Source: Magnaporthiopsis rhizophila (taxonomy: Eukaryota > Ascomycota > Sordariomycetes > Magnaporthales > Magnaporthaceae). From it: a stretch of DNA of 64,000 nt. Below are positions 43,815-56,400 of the stretch, one piece after another. The notes beneath the pieces are model-generated. The model ran no database searches and had not been told where the DNA came from. It saw only the letters and a list, made by a program, of their open reading frames with translations. The position numbers were made by a program, and so were the translations under genes. Each line of letters opens with the position of its first letter. The stretch's first letter is position 1. The DNA lies in assembly GCA_003049465.1 (NCBI GenBank), contig PYSS01000012.1, positions 310,001 through 374,000 on the forward strand, written 5' to 3'.

Positions 43815-46714
43815 ATGAGGTCCTTGGACGAGATGAGGTACGCCAATTTTCTCCGATTCCATGCCTGTCTCAGTTACAAGACTGACGCAAGCCCGCTGGC
43901 CACGAACAGGGATCGATGGCAGGAAACGGTCAAGCATAGCGGTTTTGCTGAGCTGCAGAGGGCGGTCAAATTCAACGGCCCAGAAAGCCCGTGTATCGCC
44001 GGGTGCCGGTCGGTCTGCTGGAAGGTATGCTTTGAGATGCGCATGGCGGCCTCGGGTGCTGGCCGTTGGCCAACTTGATATGGATGCTGACCTTGGCTGA
44101 CAGGCCTTCCTCCTGTTCCAAGCAGTGCCTGCTGCAGACTGGTCACACATACTGCTCGAGTCCAGGAACTCGTACAGCTCGCTGAGGGACCGCCAGCTGC
44201 TCTATATCAAGCACCCCGAGAAGCTTGCCGAGCTCCCGCTCGACCCCTTGGCCGACGTTCCCGAGTCTCCTTGGGATGCGTTTCGCCACGACGAGCTGGT
44301 CAGGGCTGAGATCCTGCAGGACGTCAGGCGCCTTCCCGACGAGCCCTCTTTCTACCACGAGCCCGCCACCCAGACCCTGATTCTGGACGTGCTCTTCTTG
44401 TACTGCAAGACTCACCCTGAGGCCGGCGGCTACCGCCAGGGGATGCACGAGCTACTGGCTCCCATCGTCCACGTTGTGCACCAGGACGCAATCGACCGCG
44501 CCGCCGCATCCGCCGACGGCCTGGCCGACCCAGCCATGGTCGAGATGCTCGACTCGTACTTTGTTGAGCACGACTCCTTTGCCCTGTTTTCAGCCGTCAT
44601 GGCCAAGGCCACGGCCTTCTATGAAATTACTGACTCTCCAGCCGACTCCGTTTCACCCGCTGGTTCGGGAGGACAGAGTGCTATCGTGGAGAGGAGCCGG
44701 CAAATACACGAGGTCACGTTAATGAGCGTGGACCCGGAGCTGGCAGGCCATCTCAAAGCCCTCGAAATCCTTCCACAGATATTTCTCATGTAAGTTGTCC
44801 TTCTCTAACCCCTGGCGGCGATGGCGAAGCCACTGCCAGCACAGCAAAACCAAAAAGTCCATACATCTTACGGAGGATGCAAACGCAATTAATAGACGCT
44901 GGATACGTCTCCTTTTCGGGCGTGAATTCCCGTTTGAGCAGCAGCTCGTCCTTTGGGACACTATGTTTGCGTTTGATCCCACGCTGGAGCTCATCGACCT
45001 CGTCTGCGTCGCCATGCTCATCAGGATACGATGGACACGTAAGACACACAAGTCAATCTTATTTGTCTTGCGGCATTTGTGTGTTTTCAATCTATGCGAG
45101 GCTCTGCTAACATGGGTCCCGTGCCTTTTTCGATATCTCGAACCCGGCTTAGTGCTAGAAATGGACTACTCGTCCGCCTTGCAGACGCTCCTAAAGTATC
45201 CGCCCCCTCAGCCGCCGCACGGTCCGCACACTTTCGTCGACGACGCCGTCTACCTGAAGGACCACTTGAACCAGGCAGGCGGGGCGACGCTGGTGATGAA
45301 GTATACCGGCCGTTCCCTGCCCACACCACCTGAACCTACAGCTGGGAGCAGCTCGCGGTCGTCGACCCCGAATGCGGTAGCTGCTGGGTTCGCCGGGCTG
45401 CGACCACGGTCCCTTGGCGCTCGCCCGTCGCCGCTGTCGTTTTCCTCTGCTTCCCCGTCTGCCGCAGCCCGGTTCGTTCAGCAGCAGGGGAGTGTCGAGG
45501 CACTGTTCCAGGGTGCGGCAAAGAACTTCCTCGAGCGTGGCGAGCGTCTGGGGCTCAACCAGGCCGTGCGGGACGCTGTTGGTGAGATCCGGCGCAATGT
45601 GCAACAGGGAATCCAGGAGGCGCGCAAGGCGGCGGCCGCGTCAGGCAGCAGCAGGGGCCCTGGGGTAACATCCCCGGTCCCGGGCGAGACGCGCGGTTCA
45701 GTCATGGCGAAGCGGAACCGGCAACTGGCCACCATGTTGGACAAGGCCGTTACGGAGCTGAGGAAATTGGCCTCCGAAACCAACACGCTTGGGGACGAGG
45801 ATGCTAGGAGCGCGCACGTGACGGCCATTGAGTCAGCCGCGGCGCGCGTGCAGTTTGTACAGGTCTATCTGGAGGACTCGACGTTGCAGCTCCCTGATGA
45901 GGAGCAGAACGCGGCAGCGACTCGAGACGCACCGACGGCCGGCAGACAGACCTCGCTGGCCAAGGTGGCACTCGACACAACACCCGTGGTGACCAGCACA
46001 GCGGCCGTGCTCGATGCGGTGAGGGAGGACCTAGGGGGGACCTCGGCTGAGGACCCGGAGGCTGGCAGTCAGCGGCAAACAGCACAGACGGACACACTTA
46101 TGGCGATAGGCTCGCCTGGCCCCCGGGTGACTCCAGCGGAGCCCGGCGCAGCAAATGGCCATGGCAATGCGGCGGACCAGATGGACATGGACACGGGCGC
46201 ACGTGGAGAAGAAGAGATGACGGTGGCGACAGCCCCGGTTGCATCGCCCCCACCCGTGGCCGTGGCAATGGTAGGTAATCAACGGCCAACGGCGCCCATC
46301 CCCACGCGCTCCACAATAGCCCAGTCGTCGTTTTCCTGGATGCTGGAGCCAGACACGCGACCGTCGTCAGCAACAGCACCAGCAGCAGCGGTGGCGGCGA
46401 GTACAGGGCCTTCGCCACCATCGCTGCTGCGGCCATCTCGTGGAAGTCCTTTTGGGGCGTCTTCGTCCGCCCCGCCGGCGCACCGCAAGCGGCTGTCGGC
46501 AAATGGGGGCGGCAGCAGTAGCGTGGCCAGCAGCAGGGATCGCCACGCGTTCCTGTTCGGAGAGGTGGTGGGTGGTGACGAGGCGGAGGCAGGACGACGC
46601 AGGGCGCCCACCTCGGACGAGATTTTCGGGCTAGAACCTCTCCGCAGAGCGCTGCCACGCGACGGGTCGCCGAGTCAGGAAGCGCGAGGGGATTTGGGGG
46701 AAAACTGGGGTTAA
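43815..46714 (+). CDS. TBC-domain Rab GTPase-activating protein, TBC1D5-like
   Basis: Stimulates GTP hydrolysis by Rab GTPases; mammalian TBC1D5 acts on Rab7 with retromer. Exons are 43815..43837, 43910..44024, 44104..44789, 44896..45038 and 45153..46714 (842 aa); all introns are GT-AG. Splicing restores family blocks MRDRWQETV, CWKAFLLFQ, FLIRWIRLLFGREFP and RIRWTLLEMDYSS. Both GAP fingers are present: IxxDxxR as ILQDVRR (residues 116-122) and YxQ as YRQGM (from 156), so the enzyme should be active. HELLAPIV and the ALEILPQIF...RWIRLLFGREF order match TBC1D5 rather than Gyp1 or Gyp7. The last 450 residues are disordered, with a helical block (about 45480..45890). Introns 1 (72 nt) and 4 (114 nt) are multiples of three without stops, so retained forms would still be translatable. 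Confidence 0.9.
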
Positions 46715-47198
46715 ACTTGGCCGGCCCCGCGAAATTGACGGCAACGTTTATCTTGGGTACCTGCCGCTCTCGGCAGCCTGGTCTTCCCGCGGCCCCACAC
46801 AGCGACTCATGGTGGGCACAAACATTGCCGAGTCGGTGAGATTTTGCCGCGTCGACGGGGCGGCATCCGTGTCGCCCACCTGCGTTTTTTTCCTGCTGCC
46901 GCCGCGTCGTGCCGCCATGCAGTTAGATTGCACCCCGCAGTGACATGACACCAGCTCCTGGGGTCGAGCCAGGGCTGGGACTCCCTGCCGGCGGCGGAGT
47001 CGGGTCGCCGAGGGCACTCCCGTCGCCGAGGCCGAAGCTATAATATGAAACTCGCCACTCTCACTGGCCTCCTCCTTGTTGCTCTGTCTACCAGTCCACA
47101 GACAACCAGCGCGTGCCTCTTGATCTCCTCTCGTGCTCGACTCTGCCGCCAGCCTTCCCCCTCCCGCATCATCCAGGGAAACCCTCACAGTCCTCAAT
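46715..47198 (+). promoter_or_regulatory. Lipase promoter and leader
   Basis: Short intergenic region. TATAATA at 47039..47045 lies about 155 bp before the lipase ATG (47199) and is followed by a C/T-rich leader. No other gene seen. Confidence 0.45.
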
Positions 47199-48671
47199 AT
47201 GCGCTGCCACTCTCTCTTCAGTGCCGTCGCCATGTGGCTGGCCCTCGCCGCCCAGGCCGTCCCCGCCAGCGCTGGCAAATGCAAGACCCCCCGGGCGACC
47301 GAGCCCGCCTGCAACGCCGACTGTCAGGCCGTCTTTGGCGCTGCTCTGGCCCGTGAGAAGTCCAACTGGGCCACGCCGAACTTCTCGCAGGACCCCTTCT
47401 TCACCACTCCTGCCAACGCCACGGGCGCCCGCCCCGGCGACATCCTGCGCTGGCAGGAGGTCTCGGCCGCCGCCATGGGGACCAACTTCACCATGGTTCC
47501 TGGCGGCATGTCCCTGACGCGCTTCATGTACGTGACCGAGGACATCGACCGGAAGCCCATCCCGGCCACCGCCTTCGCCCTGCTGCCGCTCTCGCTCCCG
47601 GAGTCGGGCAAGTTCAAGACCACCGTCTGGACCCACGGCACCGCCGGCCGCTCCCGCCACTGCGCCCCGAGCAACCAGAAGAACCTGTACTACGGCTACC
47701 AGGGCCCTCTGCTTCTGGCCTCGGGCGGCCACGCCGTCATCGGGCCCGACTACGCTGGCCAAGGCAGTGACATCCCCGGTGGCTTCCGCTACGAAGCCGG
47801 CCACATCCACGCCGCCGACGCGGCCTACGCCCTCGTCGCGGCCAGGAAGGCAAGTGAAGTTCTCTCTCTGTCTCTCTTTAGGTCCACCCCAGAATTCTAA
47901 CATGGTGTCCCGTGCTCTCAGGTCATCGGATCGTATCTCTCAAAGGAGTGGGTCGTGGTCGGCCACAGCGAGGGAGGCATGACGGCGTGGCGCACCAACC
48001 AGCGCCTCGCCATGCCCGAGCAGGAGGCGCTCAAGGAGGCCGGCCCGCTCATTGGCGCCGTGTCCATCGCCCCGGCCATGACGCCCGTCGACCTGATCCC
48101 CAAGTCGTTCAGGCTGGCTGGCGATCGGCCCAACGGCCCGGCCCAGAACGCCCTCTACATGCTGCAGAGCCTGGCGGCCATGTGGCCCCAGGACTTCAAC
48201 ATCACCAACATCCTCACGGACCGCGCCAACGCCCTCGTTCCGCTCCTCGACAGCGGCTGCCAGGACTCGGGCGCCGTGCTGCTCTCCAACATGTCGACCA
48301 AGGACGTCTTCAGGACGACCGACTGGATCAAGCACCCCAAGTTCTTCGAGTGGCAGCGCACTTTCAACGGCGTCGACGAGCGGCCCCTGGCCGCGCCCAT
48401 GCTGGTCGTCCAGGGCGACAACGACCAGCTCACCTACCTCGAGGAGTGCATGCAGAGCTTCAACCGCACCTGCGCCGGCGACCGCGCCGCCAACGCCGAG
48501 ATGCGCGTCTACCCGGACCTCGGCCACGGCGGCGCCCTCGACGCGTCCCAGGACTACTACATGAGGTGGATCGCCGACCGCTTCAACAAGGGCGCCCCGG
48601 CCAACAAGGGCTGCACCGTCACCAAGCCCGTGGCCCTGAACACGAGGTACCAGCGTGACGTCCGTGGCTGA
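47199..48671 (+). CDS. Secreted triacylglycerol lipase (fungal LIP family)
   Basis: Extracellular alpha/beta-hydrolase of the secretory lipase family (Candida LIP-like). Exons are 47199..47849 and 47922..48671 (466 aa). ATG 47199 gives a signal peptide (MRCHSLFSAVAMWLALAAQA, cleavage near VPASA-G); the frame is open to 47133 but that start would bury the signal. The nucleophile Ser233 is in GHSEGG, likely Asp is 383 or 385 in QGDNDQ, and His419 is in LGHGG. Cysteines are spread along the chain and several N-x-S/T sites (NFT, NAT, NIT, NMS, NRT) suggest glycosylation. The intron (47850..47921) has a GC donor (GCAAGT) and a CTAAC branch, joining VAARK to VIGSYLS. Codons end almost always in C or G, more so than in neighbouring genes, as in highly expressed secreted enzymes. 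Confidence 0.92.
47850..47921 (+). other. GC-AG intron in the lipase gene
   Basis: Donor AAG|GCAAGT, branch CTAAC at about 47907, acceptor CTCAG. Reading through meets a TAA; the GT at 47854 gives the wrong frame. The spliced frame restores the conserved VVVGHSEGG strand-turn. Confidence 0.85.
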
Positions 48672-49840
48672 GCTTCTTCTTGGTTGAGTGCTTTGTTTTC
48701 ATCATCTTTTGGCCTATAGCAGCAAATTACGCCAGTATACCCCCACAAGCTTCTCTTAATTAATCCAGAACACACCGCCAATGTATACACGAGGGACGAT
48801 TTATGATGATGGCGGTTTGCGCAGATTTAATAGACGCGCTTGTATCTTGCGCCCTACTGTTGAGATGTGTATATGCACTTGCGAATGTTAAAAGTGAAAA
48901 GAAAAAAACGCGCACTCGGCATACCTTCAAATCCAGCACTGGTATTGAGCTACTTCCCTCTCGCCTGCTGTCTCGGGCCAAATACTCAATTAATCAAGCA
49001 CGTTTAGGCAAAACACGCACGCCGTCACCCGATTAGATAGGCATTCATCCATAAATTGGTGGTGATGTGGTGGTTTAGTCTACCTATTCGTCGGGTATAT
49101 ACGTCAGGCTCAAGCAAAGCCCGAGGTAGCAGATATCAAATGCAGCGTAATCTATGGAAGGTTTGGAAATGTATCAAGGTTGTAACATGCAGATGACATG
49201 ATGCTTAGAAAGAAAGAAGAAAAAGAGAAAAAGGAAAAAAAAAACCCAGGCTCCCAGCGAGTCAAGAAATAATAAAAAAAAAAACCTACCTGAAGAAATA
49301 AGCAAAAAATAACCTTTTGTTTTTTTTCCGACGCCCACTGCTTCTTTCCCAATCGTCCATCCCGAATCAATCTCGTCCGTCGTTGCACCACCAACCGCCA
49401 ACCCGCCCCCAAGTAACGTTTTTGTGCGCGTCCCTCTTTGTGCTTCAGGGGGTTAGAGATTCGTGAACCATGCTTGATAAACCCGAAACGCCCTTGAGAG
49501 ACGTTCTAGTGCCGCGTGTGTGCCGCACGTGTCACCCCCGAGGCGCCCGTCATCACAACGTGGAGAGAGGCCCCGGTGGGGTATCGCGTTGGTGGGACAA
49601 GTCGGCAGGCACAATAGGCGAAAAGGGTTGCACAAAAAGACCTGCCAGCGCTTGCGTGCGGCAGGGGCAGCCGAGGGAACCAGGCAGCCTTGTTTCGCCT
49701 AGAGACAAACCGTTTCATGGGGGAAAAGCCAAGCGCCACAGCATGCATGACACAACACTGGCTGGTCTTCCCGCCTTGCGTATGCCTTCTCCTTTCGGCC
49801 CCTCGGTTATCGGCAGTCGAGACGACCCACGGACTGATGA
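48672..49840. other. Convergent intergenic region
   Basis: About 1.2 kb between the 3' ends of the lipase (+) and the PAS kinase (-). A-rich blocks at 49205..49290. No gene is seen. Confidence 0.55.
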
Positions 49841-52800
49841 TTACTCGTTGTCTGCCGCCTCTTTACACCAAGCATGGGCCAGGACCTGGTCAATGTTGTA
49901 CCGTTGCGACACGTCGCGGTTCAACATTTGGCGGATCAGATCGATGCTCTCGTCGCTGATGGTATAGGGGACCCGCAGATCCCTGTCCATGATCTCGTCG
50001 ATGCTGTAGAATGGATTCTCTTTGTAGATGATGGTGTAGAGCAGGATACCGAGCGCCCAGACGTCTTGCTCCTTTCCGCCGTACGGCTTGCCACCGAGGA
50101 CCTCTGGAGCGGCGTAATCTAGAGTGAGGAAGTCAGTCGGCCGCTGTAGGTCTGAGAAAAAGCAGAGCAGACCGTAGAAAAGGACTCACCAATTGTGCCC
50201 ACAAACACGTCAAAGGGCCCGCTCTTGATGTATGCCGCACTACCGAAATCAATGAGCTTGATATTTCTGTCGCCGTCCAGGATCACGTTCTCGTCCTTGA
50301 TGTCGCGGTGGACGACGTTCGCCTTGGTGTGCAGGTGGTGTATCGCCCGCGCCACCTGCACAAAGATGCTCCGGCACTCGGACTCCTCCATGTTGCTTTG
50401 GAGCTCGATGTAGTCGAACAGGTCCATGCCCGGCAGGCCGTGCGGCGCCATCTCGATGTAGTAGTTGATCTCGTCCTCGAAGAAGTCCTCCATCTCGACG
50501 ATGTTGGGGTGCCTCAGCCCGTCCCGCCGCAGGTAGTCGAGCACGTGGATCTCGAGCGGAACCGTCCCCAGCCGTCGATCCCTGGTCCAAGTGTCCACCA
50601 GGATACGCCGCTTCGTCACGTACTTCAGCACCACCTTGTGCCCGCTGTCCTTGTACTTTGCCAGTTTGACTTGGCCGTATGCTCCCTGCCCCATCTCCTC
50701 CAGTATTGTAAAGCTGTCAATCGTCTTTTTGATTGGCGTCGCTGCCGGTTCCGGTTCCGGTCCCTTGACCACAGGAGGCGTGGCTGGCGCCGCCGTCTCC
50801 TTGGCCTTCCCGCCCGCGATCTTGGCCGCGGCGCCCCGAGCCACGTCTTTGATCTGCTGGGTGATCTTGGCTATCGACATCTCCTTCTTCGGCTCCTCCG
50901 TATCTGATCCTATTTCCTGCGGCGTGTGTGCCGGAGTTTGTCCGGGAGACGGCTGGTGAAGGGGGGTGTTGCTGCCAGACAGCAGAGGAGATGCTGCGTC
51001 AGAGCCAACGATCGCTCTGGTGGAGGTGTGCAGGTGCCTCGAGTAGGTTATCCAGAGAGCATACACCATTTCAGACGTTGCGGTCGTGCTCACATCCTCT
51101 CTGGCACCACCCGGGGACCACGATGATGTTTCAGGCGCCGCACCAGCGCCAGGGTCTTCTTTCCTGTCCTCCTCCTCGTCCTCCTCCTCCAGGACAGATT
51201 CCTCACGTATGACAGATTGTTTCTCACTCTGAACCACCCGCATCTGCATGTCTATTTTGAGCTCAGAGCCGTCGCGGTGCTTGGCAGGGAGGCCCTCGGG
51301 GCGTAAGATTGACGTGGCCGTATCACCCCGCCCTTCCCGGAGGGCTAGGAAAGCCGAGGCCCTCCGAAAGCTGTGCTCTGGCACCACGATGCCGTCGACG
51401 AGGGAGATGTCGTCTTCACGAGTGATTATATCCAGGAGCTTGTCGAAATCTGGCACAAGATTATTGATTGGCATGCCATCGGGCTTCTCGTGGCCGAAGA
51501 GGGCGCCGGAGAAAACCGAGTTTGAGCTTTTGATCTTCAAATCACCAGTATTGACGACGATGATGCCGGCGATGTGCGGGAAGCTCGACACCCTCAGCTC
51601 AGTCTTTCCCCTTGTCTGCTCCACCGTTGCCGGGATGTTGACGCGCTCCGAGTTGCGGCACGTGTAGAAGCGCCGCTTGTTTAGTTGCGCATAGTCGATC
51701 TCGCCGGTCCTGGGATCGATCCCCTGTCGGGGAATGCGAGGTATCAGCTGGCCAACATCCATGCCGGGCTTCAGCGATGCGTCGCCCCAGATGGCTGCCA
51801 GCGCGCCGTCGAGCTTGTCGACTATTCCCTCTTCTCCAAGCGTGATGGTGGCGACGTCCTCGTGTATCTCTTCCAGGACCCAGATCAAACTATCTTGCTT
51901 TTCTTTAACGTACAGGCTGGCGGATCCTGTTGCCCCGTTGCGCTTCTGGATCGGCACCACATCACCGCAGAGCAGCACGCCCCTGGATTTGCTCGACTGG
52001 CTGCTGGAGATCTTTCGTGGCCTCGGGTCCCCGCTGTTTACCGCCCGCGGTCTTCGCGAAGACTGTTGGGCGGCAGCCCTGGACGCCTGCGACCGTGAGT
52101 TCGGTTTGCTAAGGAGATGTGCCGTGATGCCACCGCCGCGGCTGCCTAGAAGACTGCTCGAAACAGCCCGTGCGGCTGGCTTCGAGCCTGCGGCGGCCTC
52201 GCTGTCGGCAACGTCCCGCGCCTCGTCTAGCTCCTCTCCTTGGAGCTTCTTGGAGAGCCAGTCCCTCCTCTCCTCCTGTACCACCTCGAGGATCCCCATC
52301 TTCCGCACCTCGGCCTTGGTAACACCGAAAACCAAGCACGCAAGGTCGTTGGCTCCCAGGATCGTCCAAGGCGGCTTTGCCTCGGTGGCGAAAATAGCCT
52401 GCGCGGCTGGAACCCATCTCGTCGAGTGCCCATGCACGGCGGGCGCTACCGGCATCGTGAAGTTGCCGGCCGAGGAGAAAGACTGGGCCGTAGCGGGTGA
52501 CAGCACCGGGTCTGGCCCCAAAGAGGCACCGGCCACATAGGGCTGTGCCATGGCCTCCACCAGCTTCTGCTGCATCGATGCGTTTGCGGTATCGGTCAAA
52601 GCCCTCTTGAGACCACTGGGTCTCCTGGACGGCGGCGGCGAGGACTGCGAGGTTTGGTCGGTTCCCCCGCTCTCGTTGGTTGGAGTCCTCGACGAGTCGG
52701 CCGAATCGGGCGAGACGGCTCCTGCTGATACAGAGGGCGACGGCCTAGCACCAGGCGCAGCAGCCTGCTTGGCGGATAGGAGAGGGGAGGGTGAGGCCTT

Positions 52801-53415
52801 TGCGGTGGAGGCAGAGGCCGCGGGACCGGCGATTTGGTCTGGGCTTGCAGACCTCGGGATAAAGTCCCTGTCGAAGACGTTCTCGCCCGAGACTTCGGCT
52901 GGGCCGGTTAGAGGGCCGTGGGGCATGGCCGGGTCGGGATTCGGGAGGTTGCCAGCGCCAACGATGTTTGCCTTGGCAAGAAGCTCCAGCATGCTCTGGG
53001 CGTCATGGTCGCCCGAGACGCGGGCCTGGGCGCTTGCGATAGCGGCATTGTTGGCGTTAGCGGCGGCCCAGCCCATGCGGTCCCTCATGAACTCGAGGGA
53101 ACGCTTGAGGACGCTTTGGCGATTGTGTATAAGTTCCTCGGACTGGTTGGCGAAAGAGAAGGAGTGCAGCGACTCGGAAGGGAAACGCGAGAGGTCTTCG
53201 GTGAAGGTGGGCGAGGCAGAGCCGGGCAGCAGCGAGGCGGTGCTTCCGTGTGCGTGTGGCAGCACCAGAGTCATCATGGAGGCGGAGCGCGGCAGGCTCA
53301 CTGACGGGCTTCGCGAGGAGGGGTTCGATGATGGGAGAGTCGGGGCACGGACAGGATGGTGCTGGCGGATGCGTCGAAGGCCGGACAGACCGAGTCCGTG
53401 GTCATGATCTGTCAT
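49841..53415 (-). CDS. PAS-domain serine/threonine kinase (PAS kinase, Psk1/Psk2 type)
   Basis: Nutrient-responsive kinase of the PASK family; the yeast homologues control sugar partitioning and translation. Exons on the minus strand are 53415..50190 and 50118..49841 (1167 aa). The intron (50119..50189) lies in the activation segment and joins FVGTI to DYAAPEV. Start ATG 53415 (MTDHDHGLGLSG) was chosen because a CTGTAG acceptor-like site ends just before it, so the upstream frame is probably a 5' UTR intron. PAS-like regions: about residues 335-400 (WTILGANDLACLVFG) and 610-660 (IIVVNTGDLKIKSSN...LFG). The kinase domain is about 900-1160, with GQGAYGQV, Lys in VVLKYV, HRDIKDEN, DFG in LIDFGSA, and DYAAPE: catalytically complete. 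An acidic stretch (EEEDEEEDRKED) and long Ser/Pro-rich linkers separate the domains. Confidence 0.92.
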
Positions 53416-56400
53416 GATAGGTGATCTACAGAGCAAGACGAAGGGAAGAGACGAGGATTGTTAGCAGGCATGGTCAGCTGAGGCGTCAGGCTGCGCATGG
53501 CGAGCCATCAGATCCGATTCTAGCTTTGGGCAGGGCTGTTGAGACATGCGTGGCGGCGGCCAGGCACCGAGCCGGCTGGGTAAACGCCCAAGGCCAGACG
53601 ATGTTGGGACGGCATAGCGGGGGAGCAGAGGGCAAGGAGACGGTATCGACTGAGCTGGACGAAGCGAGGCATGTGATTGAGGGCGTCGGCGAATGGCAGG
53701 GGCAGCAGGACGCGGGGTGCGTGATCAGGCCCAACATGGAGGGGGCCCGAGCCCAAGACAGGCCGGAGAGTAGCGGGCCTACCTAGTAAGGCCATCGAGC
53801 TCGGCGTTGGCGGCGCCGGCGTCGAAAGAAAATCGGATGCGACCGCGATCGGAGCTCTCGCCAATGACGGTGAGATTCCCTGTGCTGCGGTTCTTTGGTA
53901 TTTGCAGGCTCCGCGGGAGCTTGGGTCGGCCGCGCTCGTCCCCATCGTGATGTTCGTTGGCGCCTGTGGTTGTTTTTTTGCGAGGGGAGCGAATCAGGAC
54001 AAAGACGGACGGTAGAGGCAGGGAGGCACGTCACCCGGAGCGCTATCGGTCACAGCGGCTGGCGAGGGATGTGGACGCCTTGTACGGCGCCAGCAAGAGT
54101 CGTCGCTGGTGGCGTCGGAGGATGGAGGCGACTCACCATGCTCTGGAGCTCCAAGGTACGTCTGGCGCATAATTGAACGAGGAGAACAGCACGAGGATGC
54201 TCGAGGCGGTCGTCGACGTCGATGGGGTGTTTGGGGAGGAGGGAAAAAAATATTTATTAAACTAAGAAAAGAAACCCCAAGACAACCATGAAATAAAGAA
54301 CGAAAAAAAGAAAAACAAGCAAACCCTGCGTCGGGTGGGCTTGCGGCCTGGGTGGGCTTCAAAACGGCGGGCAGCAATTATTCGAGCACCCGCAGAGATT
54401 TGGACGATCTGGAGAGGCGCGACGTCGCTGTTTCGCTGCTCACGGAGGGGCGCGGGGTTGGGGGCGGCCCAGCTGGAGCGTTGGGTCGGGTTCCGTGCTG
54501 GGCTGGCGGCGGCGGCTTGGCAGCAACTGGACTCGGACGTTGAGGGAACAATGGATCAATTGTGGACTCTACATGGCTCGCTGTGGAGGCGGTCTGGTCA
54601 AGGCTGATTGATCAATCTTGGCTTGGGACGTCAAGTCAGTAGCAGCGAGCTGCATTGCCCACGTCCTTTCTCCGTAGTCTGCCCACGATCCTCGGCCAAG
54701 GAAACCTATCTACACCTACCTACAGGCACCATCCATCTAGCCTGCTGCTTCGTCGACAGCGATAATACATATGTCGACGGGGCGCGTGAAAAGCAAAAGT
54801 GAGGCGACTCCCAACTCATCGGCGTCAACGGAAACCAAGCAAACAAGCGGCTAGCCGTCCTCACTCTGAGGCTCACGGGTGGAGCGCCAAACCCCCACTC
54901 CCGCGAGCAATTCTGCAGAGATGCCGTCACTACCCAACCCTCTCCACAACCCTTCAGAGTCTCTCGAAGCTGAAGATATTGGTCCATCGGTGCCAAGCCG
55001 AGTGAACGGCATATAGCGAGCTTCTGGCGTCATCGGGCATTGTCCGATCCCTCGTCTGGCGTGAGGAGGAGTAAGGATGGACACCAAGAGCTGCCGAAGA
55101 GTACGCTCCTACTCACCCTGCATCGATGGATTTGGTCGATCCTCTTTTGTCGGGTTGCAAGTCACGAGGCCCAAAATAAAACATGCACCACTGCACCACG
55201 TGCTGACTTCCACAACACGCAGCTTTAAATTTGCTAATAAAATTATACTTACGGGTACTACTACATCCAAGGTATTCACATATCTTTTCATATTTCTTAT
55301 CTTTTTTTTTTGTTTAAGTAGATTCGCAGGTGTTTTTATGCTAGGAGCATGGTGCAAGGCAAATTTGGGTTTGGTGGTTGAGGTGCACGTTTTATTCCGG
55401 GCCTCGTGCAAGACGACCAAGATCAGCTATCAACCAGCTCCCTCAAATCATGGCTTGCACGTGATCTTCACTCTGCATGCTCTTCTCAGACCTCGGTGGC
55501 CAATCTTGATGGCATGTTTCCGTTTTGGTTGTTTGCTGACATCAGTGTCCGACGAAGCAACAAGGGGGTTGTTGACCTTGGGGCAGGACATGCAACTGAC
55601 TCGCCTTGCCTTAGAAGAAAGGCGCTGGACAAAAACCACGCTTGTCACCAGACCCAGCAACCAGCGCCAAGAGCGTCAGAAGGAGCTCTCACATGAGCGC
55701 CCACACTCGTCTCCCCCGAAGAGGTACCTCGCTCCTCCACATATCGTCATTTTTGGCCTCCGCCTGCCTCTAGGGCTGCTTAAGCCGCCCAGGCCATCTG
55801 CTGCCGAAGCGATAAGGCATAGGGTTTGATTCGGTTCGGGTCTGTGCACCAGCAAAGAGACTGCCAACTTTACAATGGATGGTGTTTGTGTCCACCCAAC
55901 GTGACCGCCGGGCGGCTGCACCATCACGCGGACGCACCATCCCGAGGCAGATCCCGCAACAAAAGAAAACAGATAGGTACTCGGCACAGCTGCTGTGTGT
56001 GAGACATGCGGCTGCCTGAGGTCAGGCGGGCCAACGCGGCCGCCGCCTGCGCTCCCGGCTGCCACGGCGGCGAGCAGGGCGGTCGCAATGCGATCGATGG
56101 ACTGGGGTCTGGGGATTGCATCGGCACTAAGGTAGATTGGTGCTTGATGGCAGCCAGCAGCCAAGATAATTGTCCCAGCCGGTACGTACCTAGGTACCTA
56201 CATTCAGGTACTGCGGTGCCCATGGCGGCTGTCAGTCAGTAAGCACGAGGGGACATGTCGCACTGGCTGCAGTCTCGCGTGAGCCTGACCGATCAACGGT
56301 CCACCCCAATCTGCACCCCCCACCCCCGGGTTCGGAGCACATCAACATGCTCTTGGTGCGTCCGTGGTGGTGCCGAGATAAGGGCCCCCGCGTTGCGTGC

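Noticed and set aside
47912..48658. 248-codon alternative frame inside lipase exon 2
   Set aside because: Off-frame reading of a gene with extreme C/G third positions; gives an Arg/Pro/His-rich product.
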